10,538 nucleotides of DNA from an uncultured Bacteroidales bacterium (GTDB lineage: Bacteria > Bacteroidota > Bacteroidia > Bacteroidales > Bacteroidaceae). This document shows positions 1 through 7,051 of the stretch, piece after piece. The notes under the pieces were generated by a model that was not told where the DNA came from, did no database searches, and was given only the letters and a program-made list of their open reading frames with translations. The stretch's first letter is position 1. Each line of letters opens with the position of its first letter. The stretch covers positions 1 through 10,538 of the forward strand of contig CACZRQ010000163.1 of assembly GCA_902783615.1 (NCBI GenBank). Reading direction: 5' to 3'. A program made the position numbers and the translations under genes.

Positions 1-387
1 CGCATTCAAGTATCCATCTTTATGAGCCTCATCAACGTACATGCCAACTGGTATCCTGTTGATGGTACCGTGAAACAGGTGTGGCACCAGAATGGTAAAT
101 TCATGAAAGCTTGGCTTCCCAAAGCCAGCCTTGACAATGAACGTTCAACCATTGTCATTGAAACCCCAGAAGGTGTTGAGATCCTGGTTCGCCAGATAGC
201 TGGAGCGATGGCAAGACGCATTGTCACCTATGCCATCCCTGGCGATGCCTGCTACATCGACGAGCATTTAGGTTTCATCAAGTTTGGCTCTCGTGTGGAT
301 GTATTCTTGCCACTTGGCACCGACATCAAAGTTGCTTTAGGTCAATCAACTACAGGAAACCAGACCATCATTGCGAACCTGAAATAA
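1..387 (+). CDS. psd: Phosphatidylserine decarboxylase proenzyme, C-terminal part (5' truncated by window)
   Basis: Decarboxylates phosphatidylserine to phosphatidylethanolamine at the inner membrane, the last step of PE synthesis. The frame is open from base 1, so the Met codon at 22 is internal and the true start lies upstream. The visible 128 residues cover the catalytic core of the short (about 220-230 residue) Psd class, including the segment VHANWYPVDG and the self-cleavage site Phe-Gly-Ser, with Gly at 286-288 and Ser at 289-291. In this family the chain is cut between Gly and Ser, and the Ser becomes the pyruvoyl prosthetic group. That would leave a 32-residue alpha chain here. The sequence closely resembles Bacteroides Psd as I recall it. 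The next gene, pssA, 13 bases downstream, makes its substrate. Confidence 0.95.
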   Translation, partial: RIQVSIFMSLINVHANWYPVDGTVKQVWHQNGKFMKAWLPKASLDNERSTIVIETPEGVEILVRQIAGAMARRIVTYAIPGDACYIDEHLGFIKFGSRVDVFLPLGTDIKVALGQSTTGNQTIIANLK

Positions 388-400
388 ACAAGTTGGGATC

Positions 401-1114
401 ATGGCAAACAAGTTTACCAAACATATTCCGAATACCATCACCTGCATGAATCTCTTCTCAGGGTGCATCTGTTGTGTGATGGCTATTTGGCATTTCTATG
501 ATTATGCATTACTCTGCATCATCCTAAGTGCCATCTTCGATTTTTTCGACGGATTAGCTGCAAGAACATTGAATGCCCATTCCATTATAGGTAAGGATAT
601 CGACTCGTTGGCCGATGACATCAGTTTCGGTTTGGCTCCTGGAGCCATCATGTTCTCTTTTTTGTCCGATTTACTCATTGGAGAAGAGGGATGGTTGGAG
701 TTCGTGCCTTTCGCAGCTTTCCTGATTGCCGTTTTCTCAGCCCTCCGTTTGGCTAAGTTCAACAACGACAGTCGCCAGACAACCTCCTTCTACGGATTAC
801 CTGTTCCAGCCAATGCCTTGTTCTGGGCAGCCTTGGTATCAGGCTCTTACGAATGGCTATTGAGCATTCCCTGGTGGGTGGTGATGATTGCCATTTTGAT
901 ATCCTGTTGGCTTTTGGTCAGCGAATTGCCTATGTTCTCGTTGAAGTTCAAGAATCTCTCTTGGGCTGACAACAAGGTGCAATTCCTGTTCTTGGCTGTC
1001 AGTGCAGCTTTGCTGTTCTTTGGTGTATCTGGCATAGCCCTCATCATTCTCTGGTACATTGCTTTATCTGTTGCAATATGGATGTATAACATCTCAAACT
1101 CGAAGGTAGAATGA
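401..1114 (+). CDS. pssA: CDP-diacylglycerol--serine O-phosphatidyltransferase
   Basis: Transfers phosphatidate from CDP-diacylglycerol to serine, making the phosphatidylserine that Psd then decarboxylates. The 237-residue protein is a multi-pass membrane enzyme. It carries the complete CDP-alcohol phosphatidyltransferase signature D-x2-DG-x2-AR-x8-G-x3-D-x3-D at residues 47-72, with metal-binding aspartates D47, D50, D68 and D72. The conserved N-terminal helix (PNTITCMNLFSG) precedes it. Hydrophobic segments fall near residues 18-46, 90-115, 130-175 and 190-225. The start ATG at 401 has no clear Shine-Dalgarno, which is normal for Bacteroidetes. It lies 13 bases after psd and its stop overlaps the next start by 4 bases (ATGA), so the three genes are probably cotranscribed and the last two translationally coupled. 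Confidence 0.95.
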   Translation: MANKFTKHIPNTITCMNLFSGCICCVMAIWHFYDYALLCIILSAIFDFFDGLAARTLNAHSIIGKDIDSLADDISFGLAPGAIMFSFLSDLLIGEEGWLEFVPFAAFLIAVFSALRLAKFNNDSRQTTSFYGLPVPANALFWAALVSGSYEWLLSIPWWVVMIAILISCWLLVSELPMFSLKFKNLSWADNKVQFLFLAVSAALLFFGVSGIALIILWYIALSVAIWMYNISNSKVE

Positions 1115-1323
1115 TCAAATTTATCCTCCTCAGCATATTGTTCACCATCATCCTCCGAAAACTTGGGCAATTTTATCTTTACCTAAGAAGGGTCTTTAGT
1201 GGCGAGAAGAACGAAGTGCGCCGCACCGACTACGATGTGTACAAAAGTCCACAGGCGAAGAAGCGCAAGAAAGTCTTCAAGGAAAACGAGGGAGAATATG
1301 TCGATTACGAAGAAATCAATTGA
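1111..1323 (+). CDS. Small single-pass membrane protein, DUF4834-like
   Basis: A 70-residue protein with one hydrophobic N-terminal segment (about residues 1-20, with Lys3 and Arg16-Lys17 flanking it), then a highly charged cytoplasmic-type tail. The tail is rich in Lys/Arg and ends in the acidic stretch NEGEYVDYEEIN. This arrangement, and the position directly behind pssA, match the Bacteroidetes family DUF4834 as I recall it. The function is unknown. The start codon overlaps the pssA stop codon, which argues for coupled translation and a role near the membrane or in phospholipid metabolism, although that is only inference from context. The stop codon is 4 bases from the stop of the converging tadA. 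Confidence 0.8.
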   Translation: MIKFILLSILFTIILRKLGQFYLYLRRVFSGEKNEVRRTDYDVYKSPQAKKRKKVFKENEGEYVDYEEIN

Positions 1324-1327
1324 GTTT

Positions 1328-1759
1328 TCACCTCTTCGAGGCAAAGAACCGTTTCATCAGTTCTCCACAGGCTTCTGACATCACGCCACTCACCACAATT
1401 GTTTTAGGATGCAAGGCTTTTGGCGCGAACAGCGAATAGCCCCGCTTTTCATCGGCTGCTCCATAAACCAATCTGCCTAACTGCGCCCAGCCAATGGCTC
1501 CAGCACACATCACACAAGGCTCCACAGTAACATAAAGCGTACAGTCGTTCAAGTACTTTCCACCCAACATAGATGATGCAGCCGTAATGGCTTGCATCTC
1601 GGCATGAGCCGTCACATCAGTCAAAGTCTCTGTCAGATTATGCGCCCTGGCAATGATGCGATTTTGGCAAACCACCACCGCTCCCACAGGCACCTCGCCT
1701 GCCTCAAAAGCCGCCTGTGCCTCTTGCAGCGCCATCTTCATAAAATGATTATCGTCCAT
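1328..1759 (-). CDS. tadA: tRNA-specific adenosine-34 deaminase
   Basis: Converts A34 to inosine in the wobble position of tRNA-Arg(ACG), needed to read CGU/CGC/CGA codons. The protein is 143 residues, a normal length for TadA. It has the cytidine/deoxycytidylate deaminase zinc signature: H52-A-E54 (zinc ligand His and proton-shuttling Glu) and P81-C82-x2-C85 (two zinc-ligand cysteines). The segment VPVGAVVV at 23-30 and the residues around N41 are typical of the substrate pocket. A guanine deaminase or other nucleoside deaminase of the same fold is possible, but the motif context (TAHAEMQAI, EPCVMCAGA) is characteristic of TadA. It is the last gene of the minus-strand cluster, with one base between the birA stop and its ATG. 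Confidence 0.93.
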   Translation of the reverse strand: MDDNHFMKMALQEAQAAFEAGEVPVGAVVVCQNRIIARAHNLTETLTDVTAHAEMQAITAASSMLGGKYLNDCTLYVTVEPCVMCAGAIGWAQLGRLVYGAADEKRGYSLFAPKALHPKTIVVSGVMSEACGELMKRFFASKR

Positions 1760-1760
1760 A

Positions 1761-2519
1761 TCAAATCAAGTATTGTACTTCCTTAAACAAATAACTACGT
1801 TCACATTGACTTTCATCTTCAAGCACCAATCGTCCATCGCTTTCCACCCTCACCAGCCGAGCCATAAACTCACCAGCTTGATCCTGATAGCGATGATAGC
1901 CTTCAGCACGATAAAGATGCTGGAAATAGCTGGAGCTTAATGCTTCAATGGCCTCATTCCCCTGCTGAGACAGCTGTGAATAAAGCGCCTTGATTTCCGT
2001 CATCACTTCCTTCAGCAGCTTTTCTCTATCTATTTTACGTCCAATCACTTGGCTAAGGGACACAGGATTTGGGGCATCACTCAGAAATTGTGCTTGGTTT
2101 ACATTCAAGCCTATACCACAAACACACCTTCCCAAGTTCATGCCTTGCAGATAGACCTCCAGCAACATGCCACAGATCTTCTTGTCATAGTGATAAATGT
2201 CATTGGGCCATTTCACGGTAAAACCATCTGGCCTGTATTGCTGCAATACATGCAGTATGCCTAATGAAATCACTTGAGAAATGACAAACTGCTTCTTTGC
2301 TGGCAAGAAATCAGGATACAGCACAAAGCTGAAAGTGAGATTCGCACCCACCTCCGACTCCCAGCTATTGCCCCGCTGTCCCTTGCCAGCCGATTGAAAT
2401 TCAGCCAAAACCGTAGTAAATGGCTCCACCTCATCGCGCTTCTCATCGCAAAGTGAGGTAAGATATCTACTCGTTGAATCCACCTCCTGTAAAGCTATGA
2501 TAGGAAAATCAAACGTCAT
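1761..2519 (-). CDS. birA: Biotin--[acetyl-CoA carboxylase] ligase, monofunctional
   Basis: Activates biotin with ATP and attaches it to a lysine of biotin-dependent carboxylase carrier domains. The 252-residue protein starts directly with the catalytic domain, so there is no N-terminal helix-turn-helix and it should not act as the biotin operon repressor that E. coli BirA is. Visible motifs are DSTS at 14-17, the biotinyl-adenylate loop SAGKGQRGNSW at 43-53, KWPNDI at 103-108 and KKICGMLLE at 113-121. The last 45 or so residues fit the small C-terminal SH3-like domain. The ATG at 2517-2519 lies 15 bases beyond the yraN-like stop, consistent with an operon. Confidence 0.93.
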   Translation of the reverse strand: MTFDFPIIALQEVDSTSRYLTSLCDEKRDEVEPFTTVLAEFQSAGKGQRGNSWESEVGANLTFSFVLYPDFLPAKKQFVISQVISLGILHVLQQYRPDGFTVKWPNDIYHYDKKICGMLLEVYLQGMNLGRCVCGIGLNVNQAQFLSDAPNPVSLSQVIGRKIDREKLLKEVMTEIKALYSQLSQQGNEAIEALSSSYFQHLYRAEGYHRYQDQAGEFMARLVRVESDGRLVLEDESQCERSYLFKEVQYLI

Positions 2520-2534
2520 ACACCTTATTTATTA

Positions 2535-2900
2535 TTAATACTGCATAAAGGAGAAGGCATACTCGATATGCTCAATTCTGAAATCACCCTCAGAGCCTAC
2601 CAACGTGATGACATCGAAAAACACGGGTTTGTCAACATTAAAATATTTAATGTAAGCATCAGTAGCCCTCATCAATCTTTTCCGTTTCTTTCGATCCACT
2701 CCTTCAATGGGGTCTTTGAAATCATCGGTGGAACGGGTTTTTACCTCAATCACCCTCACCTCTCCATCTCTGCAAGCAATGATGTCGAGCTCCAGATGCT
2801 TGAAACGCCAATTCCTATGAAGTATCACAAAACCCTTCTTCTCCAGATACTTCACAGCAGCGTCCTCGCCCACCTTGCCCAACTCATTATGCTCAGCCAC
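2535..2900 (-). CDS. YraN/UPF0102 family protein with nuclease-like fold, GTG start
   Basis: A 121-residue member of UPF0102 (YraN family). The family signatures are all present: ELGKVGEDAA at 6-15, RNWR at 29-32, E37-L-D39-I-I and V50-I-E52-V-K54-T-R. D39, E52 and K54 form the PD-(D/E)xK type active-site pattern of restriction-endonuclease-fold proteins, and the family is generally taken to be DNA-processing, possibly linked to recombination. The start is GTG (bases 2898-2900 on the minus strand), because no in-frame ATG precedes the conserved N-terminus and an in-frame TAA lies just upstream. The GTG is preceded directly by AGGAAG, too close to act as an ordinary Shine-Dalgarno. It sits 15 bases from genes on either side within the minus-strand operon. 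Confidence 0.9.
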   Translation of the reverse strand: MAEHNELGKVGEDAAVKYLEKKGFVILHRNWRFKHLELDIIACRDGEVRVIEVKTRSTDDFKDPIEGVDRKKRKRLMRATDAYIKYFNVDKPVFFDVITLVGSEGDFRIEHIEYAFSFMQY

Positions 2901-2915
2901 CTTCCTATAATTTTT

Positions 2916-3989
2916 TTAAAACTTGGTACCATCCAACAACTGCAGATACAGTCCGATGGCTTCTTCTATCTCCTGTACATAAACAAACTCATCAGCCGTA
3001 TGGCTTCTACTGCTCTTTCCTGGGCCCATTTTCATACTGGGGAATGGCATTAGAGCCTGATCACTCAATGTGGGCGATCCAAAAGGTTGGCGACCCAAAG
3101 CTATGGCTCGCTGCACCAACAGATGGTCAACTGGCGTGTGCGACGAGTTCAAGCGGAAAGAACGAGCCTTGGGCTCACAACTGATGTGACTCTTGATCTC
3201 GGCAAATAGTTCTTGGTTACTATAGCACTCGTTGCTGCGCACATCCACTGTGAAAGTACATAAATCGGGCACTACATTGTGCTGTGTACCAGCATGAATC
3301 ACCGTCACACTCATCTTCACGGGACCCAATAAAGGCGAGATCTTCGGAAATTGATAATCGCGGAACCAACTGACATCGTCCAACACCTTGTAAATGGCAT
3401 TCTCGCCCTCATTCCTGGCTGCATGGCCTGATTTCCCATGAGCCTCCACATCAATCACCATCAATCCTTTCTCAGCAATGGCAGGTTGCATCTCGGTTGG
3501 CTCACCCACAATGGCAAAGTCAACAGGAGGCAAGTCAGACAACACACTCTCCAAGCCACCCTTGCCAGAGACCTCCTCCTCGCACGAAGCCAAGAACAAC
3601 AGGTTGTAGGGCTGGCTATGTTGGCACAAGGTGAAGAATACTTGCAACAAACTCACCACACTCGCACCAGCATCGTTACTTCCCAAGCCATACAGCTTGC
3701 CATTACTCTCCAACTTGGGAGAGAAAGGATCCTTCAGCCACCCATTCACTGGCTTCACGGTGTCGATATGCGAGTTTAAAAGCAGGGTTGGCTTGTGCAA
3801 ATCGAAACCTGGACTCATGCACCAAACATTATTCCCCTTGCGGCAGGTCTCCATTCCTTGCGCCTCAACATACTGTTGCAAACAATCGGCGGCGAGTTGC
3901 TCATCGCGACTCACCGAAGGGATGCCAATGAGCTGTTTTAACAGCCCTATTGCCTCCTCAGACAGCTTTTTTACATCGTAATTCATCAT
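2916..3989 (-). CDS. M20 family metallo-hydrolase, probable N-acyl-amino-acid deacylase of the ArgE type
   Basis: A 357-residue dinuclear zinc hydrolase of the M20 / ArgE-DapE family. All expected active-site residues can be placed: H74-x-D76 (HIDTVKP), bridging D106 (NDAGAS), the EEE triplet at 137-139 with E138 as probable general base and E139 as ligand, E163 in GEPTEM, and H330 in SHTADEF near the C-terminus. The dimerisation domain begins around residue 180 with AHGKSGHAAR. In Bacteroidetes, proteins of this kind are usually assigned to arginine synthesis, deacylating N-acetyl or N-succinyl ornithine or citrulline. Nothing in the window (no other arg gene) confirms the substrate, so a DapE-like or other peptidase role stays possible. 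It starts with two adjacent ATG codons (3984-3989) and is the first gene of the minus-strand operon. Confidence 0.85.
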   Translation of the reverse strand: MMNYDVKKLSEEAIGLLKQLIGIPSVSRDEQLAADCLQQYVEAQGMETCRKGNNVWCMSPGFDLHKPTLLLNSHIDTVKPVNGWLKDPFSPKLESNGKLYGLGSNDAGASVVSLLQVFFTLCQHSQPYNLLFLASCEEEVSGKGGLESVLSDLPPVDFAIVGEPTEMQPAIAEKGLMVIDVEAHGKSGHAARNEGENAIYKVLDDVSWFRDYQFPKISPLLGPVKMSVTVIHAGTQHNVVPDLCTFTVDVRSNECYSNQELFAEIKSHISCEPKARSFRLNSSHTPVDHLLVQRAIALGRQPFGSPTLSDQALMPFPSMKMGPGKSSRSHTADEFVYVQEIEEAIGLYLQLLDGTKF

Positions 3990-4008
3990 TTTTCCCAGAA
4001 TTATTATG

Positions 4009-4016
4009 CAAACTTA
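4009..4016 (-). promoter_or_regulatory. Bacteroidetes-type promoter for the minus-strand operon (-7 box)
   Basis: Read on the minus strand these bases are TAAGTTTG, a perfect match to the Bacteroidetes -7 element TAnnTTTG. A possible -33 TTG lies at 4038-4040 (minus strand) with 21 bases between. The box is about 20 bases upstream of the M20 hydrolase ATG, giving a very short leader. Assigned from consensus and position only. Confidence 0.65.
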
Positions 4017-4051
4017 AGAAAATATTTTAAATTTACGCAAGAAAATTCCCT

Positions 4052-4069
4052 CGGTTTCACGTGAAACCG
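4052..4069. promoter_or_regulatory. parS: Candidate parS (ParB/Spo0J-binding) palindrome
   Basis: An 18-bp perfect inverted repeat, CGGTTTCACGTGAAACCG. Its central 14 bases, GTTTCACGTGAAAC (4054-4067), are identical to the core of the parS site that chromosomal ParB/Spo0J proteins bind in many bacterial phyla (canonical TGTTTCACGTGAAACA). Only the two outer bases differ from canonical, and they stay complementary. The site lies in the 112-base divergent intergenic region, one base upstream of the -7 box that faces the acyl-CoA ligase, so a bound protein would be expected to affect that promoter. The alternative is an operator for a local repressor that happens to share the core. Confidence 0.65.
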
Positions 4070-4070
4070 C

Positions 4071-4078
4071 TATCTTTG
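4071..4078 (+). promoter_or_regulatory. Bacteroidetes-type promoter for the acyl-CoA ligase/prfB cluster (-7 box)
   Basis: TATCTTTG matches the -7 consensus TAnnTTTG exactly and is followed by CA, as in many Bacteroides promoters. Transcription would start near 4085, leaving a leader of under 20 bases before the ATG at 4102. No good -33 TTTG element is visible at the expected distance (around 4048-4051), where the parS-like palindrome begins, so an activator or weak basal activity is possible. Confidence 0.65.
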
Positions 4079-4101
4079 CAGGAAAATTAGATAAGTTTGC
4101 T

Positions 4102-5916
4102 ATGTCAATAAAACATTTATCTGCTTTAGTCGACCTTCAAGTGGAGAAATTAGGAGCCGACTTTGCAGTTTTAAAGTATCGAGATGATAAAGGCGAATGG
4201 CTGCCCATTACATGGGGACAGTTCCAAAGCCAAGTACGCCAGGCGGCCAATGCCATGGCAGTGTTAGGCGTTAAGGAAGAAGAGAACGTGGGTATCTTTT
4301 CCCAAAACAAGCCTGAAAGTTTTGTGGTGGATTTTGCCAACATGTACAATCGCGCAGTGTCAGTACCCTTGTATGCCACCTCATCACCCAGTCAGGCTCA
4401 GTATATCATATCCGATGCTGAGATCAAGCTTATGTTTGTGGGTGAGCAATACCAGTACGACACCATCATTTCGGTGCTGTCGCAGTGTCACACGCTGAAG
4501 AAGATTGTAATCTACGACCACAAGGTGGTGCGTCATCCGCAGGACAGGATTTCCATCTATTTCGACGAGTTCCTGAAAATGGGAGAAGACTTGCCCATGA
4601 ATGATGTGGTGGAAGCTCGTAAAGCCAAGGGCAAGCCAGAAGATGTACTGTGGTTGCTCTACACCAGTGGAACCACTGGCGAGCCTAAAGGTGTGGTTCT
4701 GCTAAATGCCAGCATGATTGACCAGTTCAGGAATCACCACGAACGCTTAGGCGACCAGATGAAGCCAGGTGATGTAAGTATGAATTTCCTCCCACTGACT
4801 CATGTGTTCGAACGTGGATGGAGCTATGTTTGCCTGTATGAAGGCATTACCATAGCCGTGAATCTGCGTCCACAGGAAATCCAGCAGGCCATCCGCGAGG
4901 TGCATCCAACCCACATGTGCAGTGTGCCACGTTTCTGGGAGAAGGTGTATATTGGTGTGCAACAGAAGATTGCCAACGAGACTGGCATCAAGAAGATACT
5001 GATGGAGAATGCCATCAAGGTGGGAAAGAAATACAATGTAGATTATTTGAACAGTGGGAAGAAGCCATCAGCATGGCTCACCATGCAATATAAATTCTAC
5101 GAGAAGACCGTCATTAACACCTTGAAGAAAGTATTGGGTTTGGAGAATGCCAAGTTCTTCCCTACCGCTGGTGCTGCAGTAAGCAACGAAGTCTGCGAGT
5201 TCGTACATGCAGTGGGCATCAACATGATTGTGGGCTATGGTCTCACCGAGTCATTTGCCACTGTTTGCTGCTATCCTCTTGAGCACTATGTGCCAGGGTC
5301 AGTAGGTTTGCTCATCCCCAGCCTGAAGGTGAAAATCGACCCAGAGACTGAGGAAATACTCCTGAAAGGCCCTACCATCATGAAGGGTTACTACAAGAGA
5401 GAGGATGCCAACGCAAAAGCATTTACCGAAGACGGTTATTTCCGCACAGGCGACACAGGCTGGCTGGAAGGACGCACCTTGTTCATCAAGGAGCGCATCA
5501 AGGATTTGATGAAGACATCCAATGGCAAATATATCAGTCCGCAAGCCTTAGAGGCTAAACTGGGCATCGACCGCTTTATCGAGCAGGTGGCCATCATTGC
5601 CGATGGCAGGAAGTTCGTCTCAGCGTTGATTGTTCCTTCTTACGAGGCACTGAAAGAATTTGCCACACAGAAGGGCATCACATACCAATCGATAGAAGAA
5701 CTGCTGGAAAACAAGCGAGTATTGGATTTGTTCCAAAACCGCATCGACACCCTGCAGCAAGAGTTTGCCCACTACGAGCAGATCAAACGCTTCACCTTGC
5801 TGCCCACACCATTCAGCATGGAGAATGGTGAACTCACCAACACCCTGAAGCTCCGTCGCAGAGTGGTGGCACAGAACTATAAGGATGTTATTGATAAAAT
5901 GTACGAAGAAAGTTAA
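4102..5916 (+). CDS. Long-chain fatty acyl-CoA ligase (AMP-forming)
   Basis: Activates long-chain fatty acids with ATP and CoA, for lipid synthesis or remodelling of exogenous fatty acids, probably at the inner face of the membrane. The 604-residue length fits the FadD15/FAA-like bacterial group of the ANL superfamily. Visible in order are the P-loop-like AMP-binding motif YTSGTTGEPKG at 187-197, FFPTAGAA around 353-360, YGLTES at 379-384 (adenine and acyl site), TGDTGW at 449-454, the hinge region IKDLMKTSNGKYISP at 466-480, and the C-terminal GELTNTLKLRRR with probable catalytic K583. There is no signal peptide. A short promoter leader precedes it, and prfB begins 3 bases after its stop codon. 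Symbols such as fadD are used for this family but specificity cannot be read from the sequence. Confidence 0.92.
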   Translation: MSIKHLSALVDLQVEKLGADFAVLKYRDDKGEWLPITWGQFQSQVRQAANAMAVLGVKEEENVGIFSQNKPESFVVDFANMYNRAVSVPLYATSSPSQAQYIISDAEIKLMFVGEQYQYDTIISVLSQCHTLKKIVIYDHKVVRHPQDRISIYFDEFLKMGEDLPMNDVVEARKAKGKPEDVLWLLYTSGTTGEPKGVVLLNASMIDQFRNHHERLGDQMKPGDVSMNFLPLTHVFERGWSYVCLYEGITIAVNLRPQEIQQAIREVHPTHMCSVPRFWEKVYIGVQQKIANETGIKKILMENAIKVGKKYNVDYLNSGKKPSAWLTMQYKFYEKTVINTLKKVLGLENAKFFPTAGAAVSNEVCEFVHAVGINMIVGYGLTESFATVCCYPLEHYVPGSVGLLIPSLKVKIDPETEEILLKGPTIMKGYYKREDANAKAFTEDGYFRTGDTGWLEGRTLFIKERIKDLMKTSNGKYISPQALEAKLGIDRFIEQVAIIADGRKFVSALIVPSYEALKEFATQKGITYQSIEELLENKRVLDLFQNRIDTLQQEFAHYEQIKRFTLLPTPFSMENGELTNTLKLRRRVVAQNYKDVIDKMYEES

Positions 5917-5919
5917 CCA

Positions 5920-7032
5920 ATGATAACAAGTGATCAATTAAAAGAGATTAAGGAAAGATGCAGTGCCTTGAACCGCTATTTGGACATCGAGGGCAAGCAG
6001 ATGCAGTATGAAGAAGAACAGCTGCGCACCCACGACCCTGATTTCTGGAGTGACCAGAAAGCTGCCGAGGCGCAGATGAAGAAGGTAAAGGAGCTGGAGA
6101 AATGGCTGAATGGCTACAAGGAAGTGGCTACCCTTACTGAAGAGCTGCAACTGGCATTTGACTTCTACAAAGATGAGCTGGTGACAGAGGAAGAGGTGGA
6201 CACTGCCTACAGCAAGGCGTTGGAAGCCATTGAGGCTCTGGAGCTGAAGAATATGCTTCGTGATGAAGCCGACAACATGGATTGCGTGCTGAAAATCAAC
6301 TCAGGTGCTGGCGGCACTGAGAGTCAGGACTGGGCCAGCATGCTGATGCGCATGTACTTGCGCTATGCAGAAACACATGGATACAAAACCACCATCTCTA
6401 ACCTTCAGGAAGGTGATGAGGCAGGCATCAAGACTTGCACCATAGAGATTTTGGGCGACTATGCCTATGGTTACCTCAAGGGTGAGAATGGTGTGCATCG
6501 CTTGGTGCGAGTGTCGCCCTACAATGCCCAAGGTAAGCGCATGACATCGTTTGCCTCTGTGTTTGCCTCTCCCTTGGTGGACGACACCATTGAGGTGAAG
6601 GTGGATATGGCCTGCGTTTCGTGGGACACTTTCCGAAGCAGCGGTGCTGGTGGTCAGAACGTGAACAAGGTGGAATCAGGCGTTCGCTTGCGTTACCAAT
6701 ATAAGGACCCCTACACAGGCGAGGAAGAGGAAATCTTAATTGAAAATACCGAGACGCGCGACCAGCCCAAGAATCGAGAGAACGCCATGCAGCACCTGAA
6801 GTCCATCCTCTACGACAAGGAGTTACAACATCGAAACGAGGAGAAGGCCAAGGTGGAGGCAGGTAAGAAGAAGATTGAGTGGGGCTCGCAGATCCGCAGT
6901 TATGTGTTCGACGACCGCCGAGTGAAAGACCACCGAACCAATTACCAGACATCTGACGTGAATGGTGTGATGGATGGCAAGATCGACGGCTTCATCAAGG
7001 CATACCTGATGGAGTTCTCATCGAAAGAATAA
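5920..7032 (+). CDS. prfB: Peptide chain release factor 2, encoded without programmed frameshift
   Basis: Recognises UGA and UAA stop codons and triggers peptide release on the ribosome. The 370-residue product has the coiled N-terminal domain, the stop-codon recognition region with SPY at 199-201 (SPF in E. coli RF2), and the peptidyl-hydrolysis motif G244-G245-Q246 within SSGAGGQNVNKVESGVRL. Residue 240, equivalent to E. coli position 246, is Ser. In many bacteria prfB has an in-frame UGA after a CTT codon near codon 25, read by +1 frameshifting for autoregulation. Here the equivalent position is TAT TTG GAC (codons 20-22, bases 5977-5985), so the gene is one continuous frame. It follows the acyl-CoA ligase with a 3-base gap and probably shares its transcript. 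Confidence 0.96.
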   Translation: MITSDQLKEIKERCSALNRYLDIEGKQMQYEEEQLRTHDPDFWSDQKAAEAQMKKVKELEKWLNGYKEVATLTEELQLAFDFYKDELVTEEEVDTAYSKALEAIEALELKNMLRDEADNMDCVLKINSGAGGTESQDWASMLMRMYLRYAETHGYKTTISNLQEGDEAGIKTCTIEILGDYAYGYLKGENGVHRLVRVSPYNAQGKRMTSFASVFASPLVDDTIEVKVDMACVSWDTFRSSGAGGQNVNKVESGVRLRYQYKDPYTGEEEEILIENTETRDQPKNRENAMQHLKSILYDKELQHRNEEKAKVEAGKKKIEWGSQIRSYVFDDRRVKDHRTNYQTSDVNGVMDGKIDGFIKAYLMEFSSKE

Positions 7033-7051
7033 ACTTTAACAATTAAATACT

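Noticed and set aside
22..387. Start of psd at ATG 22
   Set aside because: The frame is open upstream to base 1 and the peptide RIQVSIFMS before it matches internal Psd sequence, so the gene is truncated by the window edge.
1331..1341. Small hairpin CCTC-TTC-GAGG as a terminator
   Set aside because: Its stem is only 4 base pairs, it lies inside the tadA coding end, and no T-run follows it on either strand.
2568..3053. 161-residue plus-strand frame across the YraN-like and M20 genes
   Set aside because: It spans two genes that both have clear family motifs on the other strand, and its product shows no domain.
4092..4099. TAAGTTTG as the plus-strand -7 box
   Set aside because: It fits the consensus but is only 2 bases before the acyl-CoA ligase ATG, so transcription would begin inside the coding sequence, before no suitable alternative start.
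6476..6952. 158-residue open frame antisense to prfB
   Set aside because: It lies entirely inside the well-supported RF2 frame, is very rich in Pro, Arg and Ser, and shows no recognisable domain. It is a shadow frame.
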